This document shows positions 41,831 to 53,384 of a stretch of 64,000 nt of DNA, in pieces (position 1 is the stretch's first letter; each line of letters begins with the position of its first letter). The notes beneath the pieces are model-generated. The model made no database searches and had not been told where the DNA came from. It saw nothing but the letters and a program-made list of their open reading frames with translations. The stretch is from Aurelia coerulea (taxonomy: Eukaryota > Cnidaria > Scyphozoa > Semaeostomeae > Ulmaridae). The translations under genes and the position numbers were made by a program. Where the stretch lies: positions 9,542,743 through 9,606,742 of the forward strand of contig CM076962.1 in the NCBI GenBank assembly GCA_039566865.1, written 5' to 3'.

Positions 41831-44800
41831 ATTAGTTTTTTATTTGGTCTTATTTTAGGTAACACACATCGATTAATTAAATGTTTATTTTCTCAAAGAA
41901 AACAAAACATAAACACAAAAAGTGTCGATTAACGTACTTTAGTAGCTACAATTTATATAATAAAGAGTATTGCACTCATCGTTCTTTAAAACTCTAGTTT
42001 TGCCAGTAACTTCTATATAGCACTATATTAGTGCTGCAACAACCAATTTTGGAAACATTACTATGGACATTAGTTTTTTCTTTAGTCTTATTTTAGCTTT
42101 AATGCATAAACAAACGTCAATTAAATAAATGTTTATTTTCTCAAAGAAAACAAAATATAAACACAAAAAGTGTCGATTAACGTACTTTGGTAGCTTTAAT
42201 TTATATTTTAAAGAGTATAGCATTCATCGTTCTTTAACAATTTAGTTTAGCCAGTTACTTCTTTTATAGCAATATATTAGCGCTGCATAAACCATTTTTG
42301 GAAACATTACTATCGACATTAGTTTTTTCTTTAATCTTATTTAGCTTTACTGAATAAACAAGCATCGATTAATTAAATGTTTATTTTCTCAAAGAAAACA
42401 AAAAACAAACACAAAAAGTGTCGATTAACGTACTTTAGTAGCTTTAATTTATATTTTAAAGAGTATTGCACTCATCGTTCTTTAAAACTTTAGTTTTGCA
42501 AGTAACTTCTTTTATAGTACTATATTAGTGTTGCAACAACCATTTTTGGAAACATGACTATAGACATTAGTTTTTTATTTGGTCTTATTTTAGCTAACAC
42601 ACATCGATTAATTAAATGTTTATTTTCTCAAAGAAAACAAAACATAAACACAAAAAGTGTCGATTAACGTACTTTAGTAGCTACAATTTATATAATAAAG
42701 AGTATTGCACTCATCGTTCTTTAAAACTCTAGTTTTGCCAGTAACTTCTATATAGCACTATATTAGTGCTGCAACAACCAATTTGGGAAACATTACTATG
42801 GACATTAATTTTTTTCTTTAGTCTTATTTTAGCTTTAATGCATAAACAAACGTCAATTAAATAAATGTTTATTTTCTCAAAGAAAACAAAATATAAACAC
42901 AAAAAGTGTCGATTAACGTACTTTAGTAGCTTTAATTTATATTTTAAAGAGTATAGCATTCATCGTTCTTTAACAATTTAGTTTAGCCAGTTACTTCATT
43001 TATGTCACTATATTAGCGCTGCAACAACCTTTTTTGGAAACATTACTATCGACATTAGTTTTTTCTTTAGTTTTATTTTAGCTTCACTGAATAAACAAGC
43101 ATCGATTAATTAAATGTTTATTTTCTCAAAGAAAACAAAATACAAACACAAAAAATGTCGATTAACGTACTTTAGTAGCTACAATTTATATTATAAAGAG
43201 TATTGCACTCATCGTTCTTTAAAACTCTCGTTTTGCAAGTAACTTCTATATAGCACTTTATTAGTGCTGCAACAACAATTCTTGGAAGCATTACTACAGA
43301 CATTAGCTTTTTCTTTAGTCTTATTTTAGCTTTAATGCATAAACAAACCTCAATCAATTAAATGTTTATTTTCTCAAAGAAAACAAAATATATACACAAA
43401 AAGTATCAATTAACGTACCTTAGTAGCTTTAATGTATATTTTAAAGAGCATTGGTTGTTCTTTAAAACTTTAGTTTTGCCAGTAACTTCTCTTATAGCAC
43501 TATATTATTGCTGCAACAACCATTTGAGGAAACATTACTATCGACATTAGTTTTTCCTTTAGTCTTATTTTAGCTTTACTGAATAAACAAACATCGATTA
43601 ATTAAATGTTTATTTTCTCAAAGAAAACAAAACATAAACACAAAAAGTGTCGATTAACGTACTTTAGTAGCTACAATTTATATAATAAAGAGTATTGCAC
43701 TCATCGTTCTTTAAAACTCTAGTTTTGCCAGTAACTTCTATATAGCACTATATTAGTGCTGCAACAACCAATTTTGGAAACATTACTATGAACATTAGTT
43801 TTTTCTTTAGTCTTATTTTAGCTTTAATGCATAAACAAACGTCAATTAAATAAATGTTTATTTTCTCAAAGAAAACAAAATATAAACACAAAAAGTGTCG
43901 ATTAACGTACTTTAGTAGCTTTAATTTATATTTTAAAGAGTATAGCATTCATCGTTCTTTAACAATTTAGTTTAGCCAGTTACTTCTTTTATAGCACTAT
44001 ATTAGCGCTGCATAAACCATTTTTGGAAACATTACTATCGACATTAGTTTTTTCTTTAATCTTATTTAGCTTTACTGAATAAACAAGCATCGATTAATTA
44101 AATGTTTATTTTCTCAAAGAAAACAAAAAACAAACACAAAAAGTGTCGATTAACGTACTTTAGTAGCTTTAATTTATATTTTAAAGAGTATTGCACTCAT
44201 CGTTCTTTAAAACTTTAGTTTTGCAAGTAACTTCTTTTATAGTACTATATTAGTGTTGCAACAACCATTTTTGGAAACATGACTATAGACATTAGTTTTT
44301 TATTTGGTCTTATTTTAGCTAACACACATCGATTAATTAAATGTTTATTTTCTCAAAGAAAACAAAACATAAACACAAAAAGTGTCGATTAACGTACTTT
44401 AGTAGCTACAATTTATATAATAAAGAGTATTGCACTCATCGTTCTTTAAAACTCTAGTTTTGCCAGTAACTTCTATATAGCACTATATTAGTGCTGCAAC
44501 AACCAATTTGGGAAACATTACTATTGACATTAGTTTTTTCTTTAGTCTTATTTTAGCTTTAATGCATAAACAAACGTCAATTAAATAAATGTTTATTTTC
44601 TCAAAGAAAACAAAATATAAACACAAAAAGTGTCGATTAACGTACTTTAGTAGCTTTAATTTATATTTTAAAGAGTATAGCATTCATCGTTCTTTAACAA
44701 TTTAGTTTAGCCAGTTACTTCATTTATGTCACTATATTTGCGCTGCAACAACCATTTTTGGAAACATTACTATCGACATTAGTTTTTTCTTTAGTCTTAT

Positions 44801-46015
44801 TTTAGCTTTACTGAATAAACAAGCATCGATTAATTAAATGTTTATTTTCTCAAAGAAAACAAAATACAAACACAAAAAATGTCGATTAACGTACTTTAGT
44901 AGCTACAATTTATATTATAAAGAGTATTGCACTCATCGTTCTTTAAAACTCACGTTTTGCAAGTAACTTCTATATAGCACTTTATTAGTGCTGCAACAAC
45001 AATTCTTGGAAGCATTACTACAGACATTAGCTTTTTCTTTAGTCTTATTTTAGCTTTAATGCATAAACAAACCTCAATCAATTAAATGTTTATTTTCTCA
45101 AAGAAAACAAAATATATACACAAAAAGTATCAATTAACGTACCTTAGTAGCTTTAATGTATATTTTAAAGAGCATTGGTTGTTCTTTAAAACTTTAGTTT
45201 TGCCAGTAACTTCTCTTATAGCACTATATTATTGCTGCAACAACCATTTGAGGAAACATTACTATCGACATTAGTTTTTCCTTTAGTCTTATTTTAGCTT
45301 TACTGAATAAACAAACATCGATTAATTAAATGTTTATTTTCTCAAAGAAAACAAAACATAAACACAAAAAGTGTCGATTAACGTACTTTAGTAGCTACAA
45401 TTTATATAATAAAGAGTATTGCACTCATCGTTCTTTAAAACTCTAGTTTTGCCAGTAACTTCTATATAGCACTATATTAGTGCTGCAACAACCAATTTTG
45501 GAAACATTACTATGGACATTAGTTTTTTCTTTAGTCTTATTTTAGCTTTAATGCATAAACAAACGTCAATTAAATAAATGTTTATTTTCTCAAAGAAAAC
45601 AAAATATAAACACAAAAAGTGTCGATTAACGTACTTTAGTAGCTTTAATTTATATTTTAAAGAGTATAGCATTCATCGTTCTTTAACAATTTAGTTTAGC
45701 CAGTTACTTCTTTTATAGCACTATATTAGCGCTGCATAAACCATTTTTGGAAACATTACTATCGACATTAGTTTTTTCTTTAATCTTATTTAGCTTTACT
45801 GAATAAACAAGCATCGATTAATTAAATGTTTATTTTCTCAAAGAAAACAAAAAACAAACACAAAAAGTGTCGATTAACGTACTTTAGTAGCTTTAATTTA
45901 TATTTTAAAGAGTATTGCACTCATCGTTCTTTAAAACTTTAGTTTTGCAAGTAACTTCTTTTATAGTACTATATTAGTGTTGCAACAACCATTTTTGGAA
46001 ACATGACTATAGACA
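41831..46015 (+). repeat. 4184-bp super-unit, copy 1
   Basis: Seventeen monomers arranged as 3+4+3+4+3. The left boundary is taken where agreement with the sequence 4184 bp downstream begins (TTTTTTATTTGGTC and CACACATCG are shared, while the bases just before 41831 differ). It is nearly identical to copy 2 in all segments compared, with a few substitutions such as TTTAGTTTTATTTTAGCTTCACTG near 43067 against TTTAGTCTTATTTTAGCTTCACTG near 47251. Confidence 0.82.
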
Positions 46016-49000
46016 TTAGTTTTTTATTTGGTCTTATTTTAGCTAACACACATCGATTAATTAAATGTTTATTTTCTCAAAGAAAACAAAACATAAACAC
46101 AAAAAGTGTCGATTAACGTACTTTAGTAGCTACAATTTATATAATAAAGAGTATTGCACTCATCGTTCTTTAAAACTCTAGTTTTGCCAGTAACTTCTAT
46201 ATAGCACTATATTAGTGCTGCAACAACCAATTTTGGAAACATTACTATGGACATTAGTTTTTTCTTTCGTCTTATTTTAGCTTTAATGCATAAACAAACG
46301 TCAATTAAATAAATGTTTATTTTCTCAAAGAAAACAAAATATAAACACAAAAAGTGTCGATTAACGTACTTTGGTAGCTTTAATTTATATTTTAAAGAGT
46401 ATAGCATTCATCGTTCTTTAACAATTTAGTTTAGCCAGTTACTTCTTTTATAGCAATATATTAGCGCTGCATAAACCATTTTTGGAAACATTACTATCGA
46501 CATTAGTTTTTTCTTTAATCTTATTTAGCTTTACTGAATAAACAAGCATCGATTAATTAAATGTTTATTTTCTCAAAGAAAACAAAAAACAAACACAAAA
46601 AGTGTCGATTAACGTACTTTAGTAGCTTTAATTTATATTTTAAAGAGTATTGCACTCATCGTTCTTTAAAACTTTAGTTTTGCAAGTAACTTCTTTTATA
46701 GTACTATATTAGTGTTGCAACAACCATTTTTGGAAACATGACTATAGACATTAGTTTTTTATTTGGTCTTATTTTAGCTAACACACATCGATTAATTAAA
46801 TGTTTATTTTCTCAAAGAAAACAAAACATAAACACAAAAAGTGTCGATTAACGTACTTTAGTAGCTACAATTTATATAATAAAGAGTATTGCACTCATCG
46901 TTCTTTAAAACTCTAGTTTTGCCAGTAACTTCTATATAGCACTATATTAGTGCTGCAACAACCAATTTGGGAAACATTACTATGGACATTAATTTTTTTC
47001 TTTAGTCTTATTTTAGCTTTAATGCATAAACAAACGTCAATTAAATAAATGTTTATTTTCTCAAAGAAAACAAAATATAAACACAAAAAGTGTCGATTAA
47101 CGTACTTTAGTAGCTTTAATTTATATTTTAAAGAGTATAGCATTCATCGTTCTTTAACAATTTAGTTTAGCCAGTTACTTCATTTATGTCACTATATTAG
47201 CGCTGCAACAACCTTTTTTGGAAACATTACTATCGACATTAGTTTTTTCTTTAGTCTTATTTTAGCTTCACTGAATAAACAAGCATCGATTAATTAAATG
47301 TTTATTTTCTCAAAGAAAACAAAATACAAACACAAAAAATGTCGATTAACGTACTTTAGTAGCTACAATTTATATTATAAAGAGTATTGCACTCATCGTT
47401 CTTTAAAACTCTCGTTTTGCAAGTAACTTCTATATAGCACTTTATTAGTGCTGCAACAACAATTCTTGGAAGCATTACTACAGACATTAGCTTTTTCTTT
47501 AGTCTTATTTTAGCTTTAATGCATAAACAAACCTCAATCAATTAAATGTTTATTTTCTCAAAGAAAACAAAATATATACACAAAAAGTATCAATTAACGT
47601 ACCTTAGTAGCTTTAATGTATATTTTAAAGAGCATTGGTTGTTCTTTAAAACTTTAGTTTTGCCAGTAACTTCTCTTATAGCACTATATTATTGCTGCAA
47701 CAACCATTTGAGGAAACATTACTATCGACATTAGTTTTTCCTTTAGTCTTATTTTAGCTTTACTGAATAAACAAACATCGATTAATTAAATGTTTATTTT
47801 CTCAAAGAAAACAAAACATAAACACAAAAAGTGTCGATTAACGTACTTTAGTAGCTACAATTTATATAATAAAGAGTATTGCACTCATCGTTCTTTAAAA
47901 CTCTAGTTTTGCCAGTAACTTCTATATAGCACTATATTAGTGCTGCAACAACCAATTTTGGAAACATTACTATGGACATTAGTTTTTTCTTTAGTCTTAT
48001 TTTAGCTTTAATGCATAAACAAACGTCAATTAAATAAATGTTTATTTTCTCAAAGAAAACAAAATATAAACACAAAAAGTGTCGATTAACGTACTTTAGT
48101 AGCTTTAATTTATATTTTAAAGAGTATAGCATTCATCGTTCTTTAACAATTTAGTTTAGCCAGTTACTTCTTTTATAGCACTATATTAGCGCTGCATAAA
48201 CCATTTTTGGAAACATTACTATCGACATTAGTTTTTTCTTTAATCTTATTTAGCTTTACTGAATAAACAAGCATCGATTAATTAAATGTTTATTTTCTCA
48301 AAGAAAACAAAAAACAAACACAAAAAGTGTCGATTAACGTACTTTAGTAGCTTTAATTTATATTTTAAAGAGTATTGCACTCATCGTTCTTTAAAACTTT
48401 AGTTTTGCAAGTAACTTCTTTTATAGTACTATATTAGTGTTGCAACAACCATTTTTGGAAACATGACTATAGACATTAGTTTTTTATTTGGTCTTATTTT
48501 AGCTAACACACATCGATTAATTAAATGTTTATTTTCTCAAAGAAAACAAAACATAAACACAAAAAGTGTCGATTAACGTACTTTAGTAGCTACAATTTAT
48601 ATAATAAAGAGTATTGCACTCATCGTTCTTTAAAACTCTAGTTTTGCCAGTAACTTCTATATAGCACTATATTAGTGCTGCAACAACCAATTTGGGAAAC
48701 ATTACTATTGACATTAGTTTTTTCTTTAGTCTTATTTTAGCTTTAATGCATAAACAAACGTCAATTAAATAAATGTTTATTTTCTCAAAGAAAACAAAAT
48801 ATAAACACAAAAAGTGTCGATTAACGTACTTTAGTAGCTTTAATTTATATTTTAAAGAGTATAGCATTCATCGTTCTTTAACAATTTAGTTTAGCCAGTT
48901 ACTTCATTTATGTCACTATATTTGCGCTGCAACAACCATTTTTGGAAACATTACTATCGACATTAGTTTTTTCTTTAGTCTTATTTTAGCTTTACTGAAT

Positions 49001-50199
49001 AAACAAGCATCGATTAATTAAATGTTTATTTTCTCAAAGAAAACAAAATACAAACACAAAAAATGTCGATTAACGTACTTTAGTAGCTACAATTTATATT
49101 ATAAAGAGTATTGCACTCATCGTTCTTTAAAACTCTCGTTTTGCAAGTAACTTCTATATAGCACTTTATTAGTGCTGCAACAACAATTCTTGGAAGCATT
49201 ACTACAGACATTAGCTTTTTCTTTAGTATTATGTTAGCTTTAATGCATAAACAAACCTCAATCAATTAAATGTTTATTTTCTCAAAGAAAACAAAATATA
49301 TACACAAAAAGTATCAATTAACGTACCTTAGTAGCTTTAATGTATATTTTAAAGAGCATTGGTTGTTCTTTAAAACTTTAGTTTTGCCAGTAACTTCTCT
49401 TATAGCACTATATTATTGCTGCAACAACCATTTGAGGAAACATTACTATCGACATTAGTTTTTCCTTTAGTCTTATTTTAGCTTTACTGAATAAACAAAC
49501 ATCGATTAATTAAATGTTTATTTTCTCAAAGAAAACAAAACATAAACACAAAAAGTGTCGATTAACGTACTTTAGTAGCTACAATTTATATAATAAAGAG
49601 TATTGCACTCATCGTTCTTTAAAACTCTAGTTTTGCCAGTAACTTCTATATAGCACTATATTAGTGCTGCAACAACCAATTTTGGAAACATTACTATGGA
49701 CATTAGTTTTTTCTTTAGTCTTATTTTAGCTTTAATGCATAAACAAACGTCAATTAAATAAATGTTTATTTTCTCAAAGAAAACAAAATATAAACACAAA
49801 AAGTGTCGATTAACGTACTTTAGTAGCTTTAATTTATATTTTAAAGAGTATAGCATTCATCGTTCTTTAACAATTTAGTTTAGCCAGTTACTTCTTTTAT
49901 AGCACTATATTAGCGCTGCATAAACCACTTTTGGAAACATTACTATCGACATTAGTTTTTTCTTTAATCTTATTTAGCTTTACTGAATAAACAAGCATCG
50001 ATTAATTAAATGTTTATTTTCTCAAAGAAAACAAAAAACAAACACAAAAAGTGTCGATTAACGTACTTTAGTAGCTTTAATTTATATTTTAAAGAGTATT
50101 GCACTCATCGTTCTTTAAAACTTTAGTTTTGCAAGTAACTTCTTTTATAGTACTATATTAGTGTTGCAACAACCATTTTTGGAAACATGACTATAGACA
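46016..50199 (+). repeat. 4184-bp super-unit, copy 2
   Basis: Second tandem copy of the 17-monomer unit. It is followed by a partial third copy that loses the HOR pattern at about 51236, where the sequence switches to GTGGGGATTAATG-type monomers. Private differences from copy 1 include TTTCGTCTT near 46266 and TAGTATTATGTTAGC near 49225. Confidence 0.8.
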
Positions 50200-51236
50200 T
50201 TAGTTTTTTATTTGGTCTTATTTTAGCTAACACACATCGATTAATTAAATGTTTATTTTCTCAAAGAAAACAAAACATAAACACAAAAAGTGTCGATTAA
50301 CGTACTTTAGTAGCTACAATTTATATAATAAAGAGTATTGCACTCATCGTTCTTTAAAACTCTAGTTTTGCCAGTAACTTCTATATAGCACTATATTAGT
50401 GCTGCAACAACCAATTTGGGAAACATTACTATTGACATTAGTTTTTTCTTTAGTCTTATTTTAGCTTTAATGCATAAACAAACGTCAATTAAATAAATGT
50501 TTATTTTCTCAAAGAAAACAAAATATAAACACAAAAAGTGTCGATTAACGTACTTTAGTAGCTTTAATTTATATTTTAAAGAGTATAGCATTCATCGTTC
50601 TTTAACAATTTAGTTTAGCCAGTTACTTCATTTATGTCACTATATTAGCGCTGCAACAACCATTTTTGGAAACATTACTATCGACATTAGTTTTTTCTTT
50701 AGTCTTATTTTAGCTTTACTGAATAAACAAGCATCGATTAATTAAATGTTTATTTTCTCAAAGAAAACAAAATACAAACACAAAAAATGTCGATTAACGT
50801 ACTTTAGTAGCTACAATTTATATTATAAAGAGTATTGCACTCATCGTTCTTTAAAACTCTCGTTTTGCAAGTAACTTCTATATAGCACTTTATTAGTGCT
50901 GCAACAACAATTCTTGGAAGCATTACTACAGACATTAGCTTTTTCTTTAGTCTTAATTTAGCTTTAATGCATAAACAAACCTCAATCAATTAAATGTTTA
51001 TTTTCTCAAAGAAAACAAAATATATACACAAAAAGTATCAATTAACGTACCTTAGTAGCTTTAATGTATATTTTAAAGAGCATTGGTTGTTCTTTAAAAC
51101 TTTAGTTTTGCCAGTAACTTCTCTTATAGCACTATATTATTGCTGCAACAACCATTTGAGGAAACATTACTATCGACATTAGTTTTTCCTTTAGTCTTAT
51201 TTTAGCTTTACTGAATAAACAAACATCGATTAATTA

Positions 51237-53143
51237 AATGTTTACTTTCTCAAAGAAAGCAAAATATAAACAAAAAGTGGGGATTAATGTACCTTACTAG
51301 CTACAATTTATATTATAAAAAGTATACCATTCATCGTTCTTTAAAAATTTAGTTTAGCCAGTTACTTCATTATATTAGCGCTGCAACAACCATTTTTGGA
51401 AACATTACTATCGACATTAGTTTTTCTTTCATCTTATCTTAGCTTTACTGAATAAACAAAAATCGATTAATTAAATGTTTATTTTCTCAAAGAAAACAAA
51501 ATATAAACATAAAAAGTGTCGATTAACGTACTTTAGTAGCTACAATTTATATTATAAAGAGTATTGGACTCATCGTTCTATAAAACTTTAGTTTAGCCAG
51601 TTACTTCATTTATAGCACTATATTAGCGCTGCAACAACCATTTTTGGAAATATTACTATAGACATTAGTTTTTTCTTTTGTCTTATTTTAGCTTTACTAA
51701 ATAAACACACATCGATTAATTAAATGTTTACTTTCTCAAAGAAAACAAAATATAAACAAAAAGTGGGGATTAATGTACCTTACTAGCTACAATTTATATT
51801 ATAAAAAGTATAGCATTCATCGTTCTTTAAAAATTTAGTTAAGCCAGTTACTTCATTTATAGCACTATATTAGCGCTGCAACAACCATTTTTGGAAATAT
51901 TACTATAGACATTAGTTTTTTCTTTGGTCTTATTTTAGCTTTACTGAATAAACAAACATCGAATATTTAAATGTTTATTTTCTCAAAGAAAACAAAATAT
52001 AAACATAAAAAATGTCGATTAACGTACTTTAGTAGCTTTAGTTTGTATTTCAAAAAGTATTGCACTCATCGTTCTATAAAACTTTAGTTTAGCGAGTTAC
52101 TTCATTCATAGCACTATATTAGTGCTGCAGCAACAATTCTTGGAAACATTACTACAGATATTAGCTTTTACTTTAGTCTTATTTTAGCTTTAATGCATAA
52201 ACAAACCTCAATCAATTAAATGTTTATTTTCTCAAAGAAAACAAAATATAAACAAAAAGTGGGGATGAATTTACCTTACTAGCTACAATTTATATTATAA
52301 AAAGTATACCATTCATCGTTCTTTAAAAATTTAGTTTAGCCAGTTACTTCATTATATTAGCGCTGCTACAACCATTTTTGAAACATTACTATCGACATTT
52401 GGTTTTTCTTTAGTCTTTTTTTAGCTTTACTGAATAAACAAACATCGATTATTTAAATGTTTATTTTCTCAAAGAAAACAAAATATAAACACAAAAAGTG
52501 TCGATTAACGTACTTTAGTAGCTTTAATTTGTATTTTAAAAAGTATAGCATTCATCGTTCTTTAAAACTCTAGTTTTGCCAGTAACTTCTATATAGCACT
52601 ATATTAGTGCTGCAACAACCATTTTTGGAAACATTACTATAGACATTAGTTTTTTCTTTAGTCTTATTTTATCTTTACTGCATAAACAAACATTGATTAA
52701 TTAAATGTTTATATTCTCAAAGAAAACAAAATATAAACATGAAAAGTGTGGATTAACGTACTTAACTAGCTAAATTTATATTATAAACAGTCTTGCACCC
52801 ATCATTCTTTAAAATTTTAGTTTAGCCAGTATAAATGAAGTGTCATTTATAGAACTATATAAGTGCTGCAACAACCATTTTTGGAAAGATTACAATAGAC
52901 ATTATTTTTTTCTTTAGTCTCATTTTAGCTTTACTGCAGAAACAAACATCGAATATTTAAATGTTTATTTTCTCAAAGAAAACAAAATATAAACATAAAA
53001 AGTGTCGATTAACGTACTTTAGTAGCTACAATTTATATTATAAAGAGTATTGCACTCATCGTTCTATAAAACTTTAGTTTAGCCAGTTACTTCATTTATA
53101 GCACTATATTAGCGCTGCAACAACCATTTTTGGAAATATTACT
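51237..53143 (+). repeat. Satellite block duplicated from the 37-39 kb region
   Basis: The monomer at 51245-51480 matches about 37205-37440 (offset 14040; shared TTTTTCTTTCATCTTATC). Bases ~51490-52390 match ~38447-39347 (offset 13043; shared GGGGATGAAT and AATATTTAAATG). Bases ~52530-53143 match ~38000-38614 (offset 14529; shared GTATAAATGAAGTGTC). The block is therefore assembled from three pieces of one region, and the last piece ends at the retrotransposon. Confidence 0.83.
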
Positions 53144-53148
53144 TATAG

Positions 53149-53309
53149 TGTATTAGGTGTAAACCATCATGTATAAGCCTCGATATCAGGTAGAGGTATT
53201 ATTAATTAGATCAGGATCGGAGTGGAAACATGGCGTCTTATCTCGTGTGCTCTTTAGGTCTAGCGTTAGGTCGCAGCGGATCTTAGGCATCGCGCGCGCA
53301 TACACAACA
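53149..53309 (+). repeat. 5' LTR (161 bp)
   Basis: Starts TGTATTAGGTG and ends GCATACACAACA, giving the usual TG...CA termini. It matches the 3' LTR base for base at an offset of 4698. It is far less AT-rich than the satellite and ends in a CG-alternating run (GCATCGCGCGCGC). A TATAAG at 53172-53177 is a possible weak TATA-like promoter element. No AATAAA polyadenylation signal is present inside the LTR. At 161 bp it is short for the superfamily. Confidence 0.93.
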
Positions 53310-53314
53310 TAATA

Positions 53315-53331
53315 TGGCAACCAGTAATCTC
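53315..53331 (+). other. Candidate tRNA primer-binding site
   Basis: TGGCAACCAGTAATCTC begins five bases after the 5' LTR. A TGG start just downstream of the LTR is expected where the CCA-3' end of a tRNA pairs to prime minus-strand synthesis. The matching tRNA was not identified, so this rests on position and the TGG start only. Confidence 0.5.
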
Positions 53332-53384
53332 AAGAACCCAAAGAAGGAATAGAAGGAAGTAATTTCAACAAGAGAATAAGAATT

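Larger units (their letters stand above)
41831..51236 (+). repeat. Nested HOR domain: 1724-bp 7-mer within a 4184-bp 17-mer
   Basis: Two marker monomers, A and B, alternate. Equivalent points fall at 42223, 42959, 43948, 44683, 45672, 46407, 47143, 48132, 48867, 49856 and 50591. The spacings are 736, 989, 735, 989, 735, 736, 989, 735, 989 and 735 bp. Three monomers plus four monomers make a 7-mer of 1724 bp. One unit (45672-48132) is 2460 bp because the 3-monomer module is doubled. Every marker in 42223-46407 recurs 4184 bp later, including private variants (TACTTTGGTAGC at about 42185 and 46370; an extra T in CTTTTTTTCTTTAG-type tracts near 42810 and 46994). This is the most homogeneous satellite in the window. 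Confidence 0.9.
1..53143 (+). repeat. Satellite DNA array, ~246-bp monomer (left arm)
   Basis: Head-to-tail tandem array of a very AT-rich monomer of about 246-248 bp, roughly 216 period lengths here. Landmarks recur in the same order in every monomer: GATTAACGTAC, AGTAGCT(A/T), TATTGCACTCATCGTTC, a GCCAGTTACTTC or GCAAGTAACTTC block, TAGCACTATATTAG, GCTGCAACAACCATTT, GGAAACATTACTAT, GACATTAG followed by a T-run and CTTTAGTCTTATTTTAGC, ATAAACAAACATCGATTAATT, AAATGTTTATTTTCTC, and AAACAAAATATAAACA. All monomers seen run in one orientation. Three start variants occur: GTGGGGATTAACGTACC, GTGTCGATTAACGTACT and GTGTGGATTAACGTACT. No gene, RNA gene or CRISPR array is visible. The short open frames it contains are the monomer itself. 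The array is interrupted by an LTR retrotransposon at its right end. Confidence 0.97.

Noticed and set aside
42023..50591. Repeated 66-76-codon minus-strand open frames starting MLYSLKYKLKL, and matching 61-62-codon frames, as a tandem gene family
   Set aside because: Each is the same satellite monomer read in a frame that lacks stops. They recur strictly with the monomer period, and the corresponding frame is broken in most other monomers by neutral-looking changes. They have no codon bias, domain or start context of their own.
1..53143. CRISPR array
   Set aside because: Repeats are 246 bp, contiguous and without unique spacers. The inserted elements are eukaryotic.
1..53143. CENP-B box in the satellite monomer
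   Set aside because: No stretch matching the TTCG....A..CGGG core was noticed; the monomer is too AT-rich in the relevant parts. Absence of the box does not argue against centromere function.
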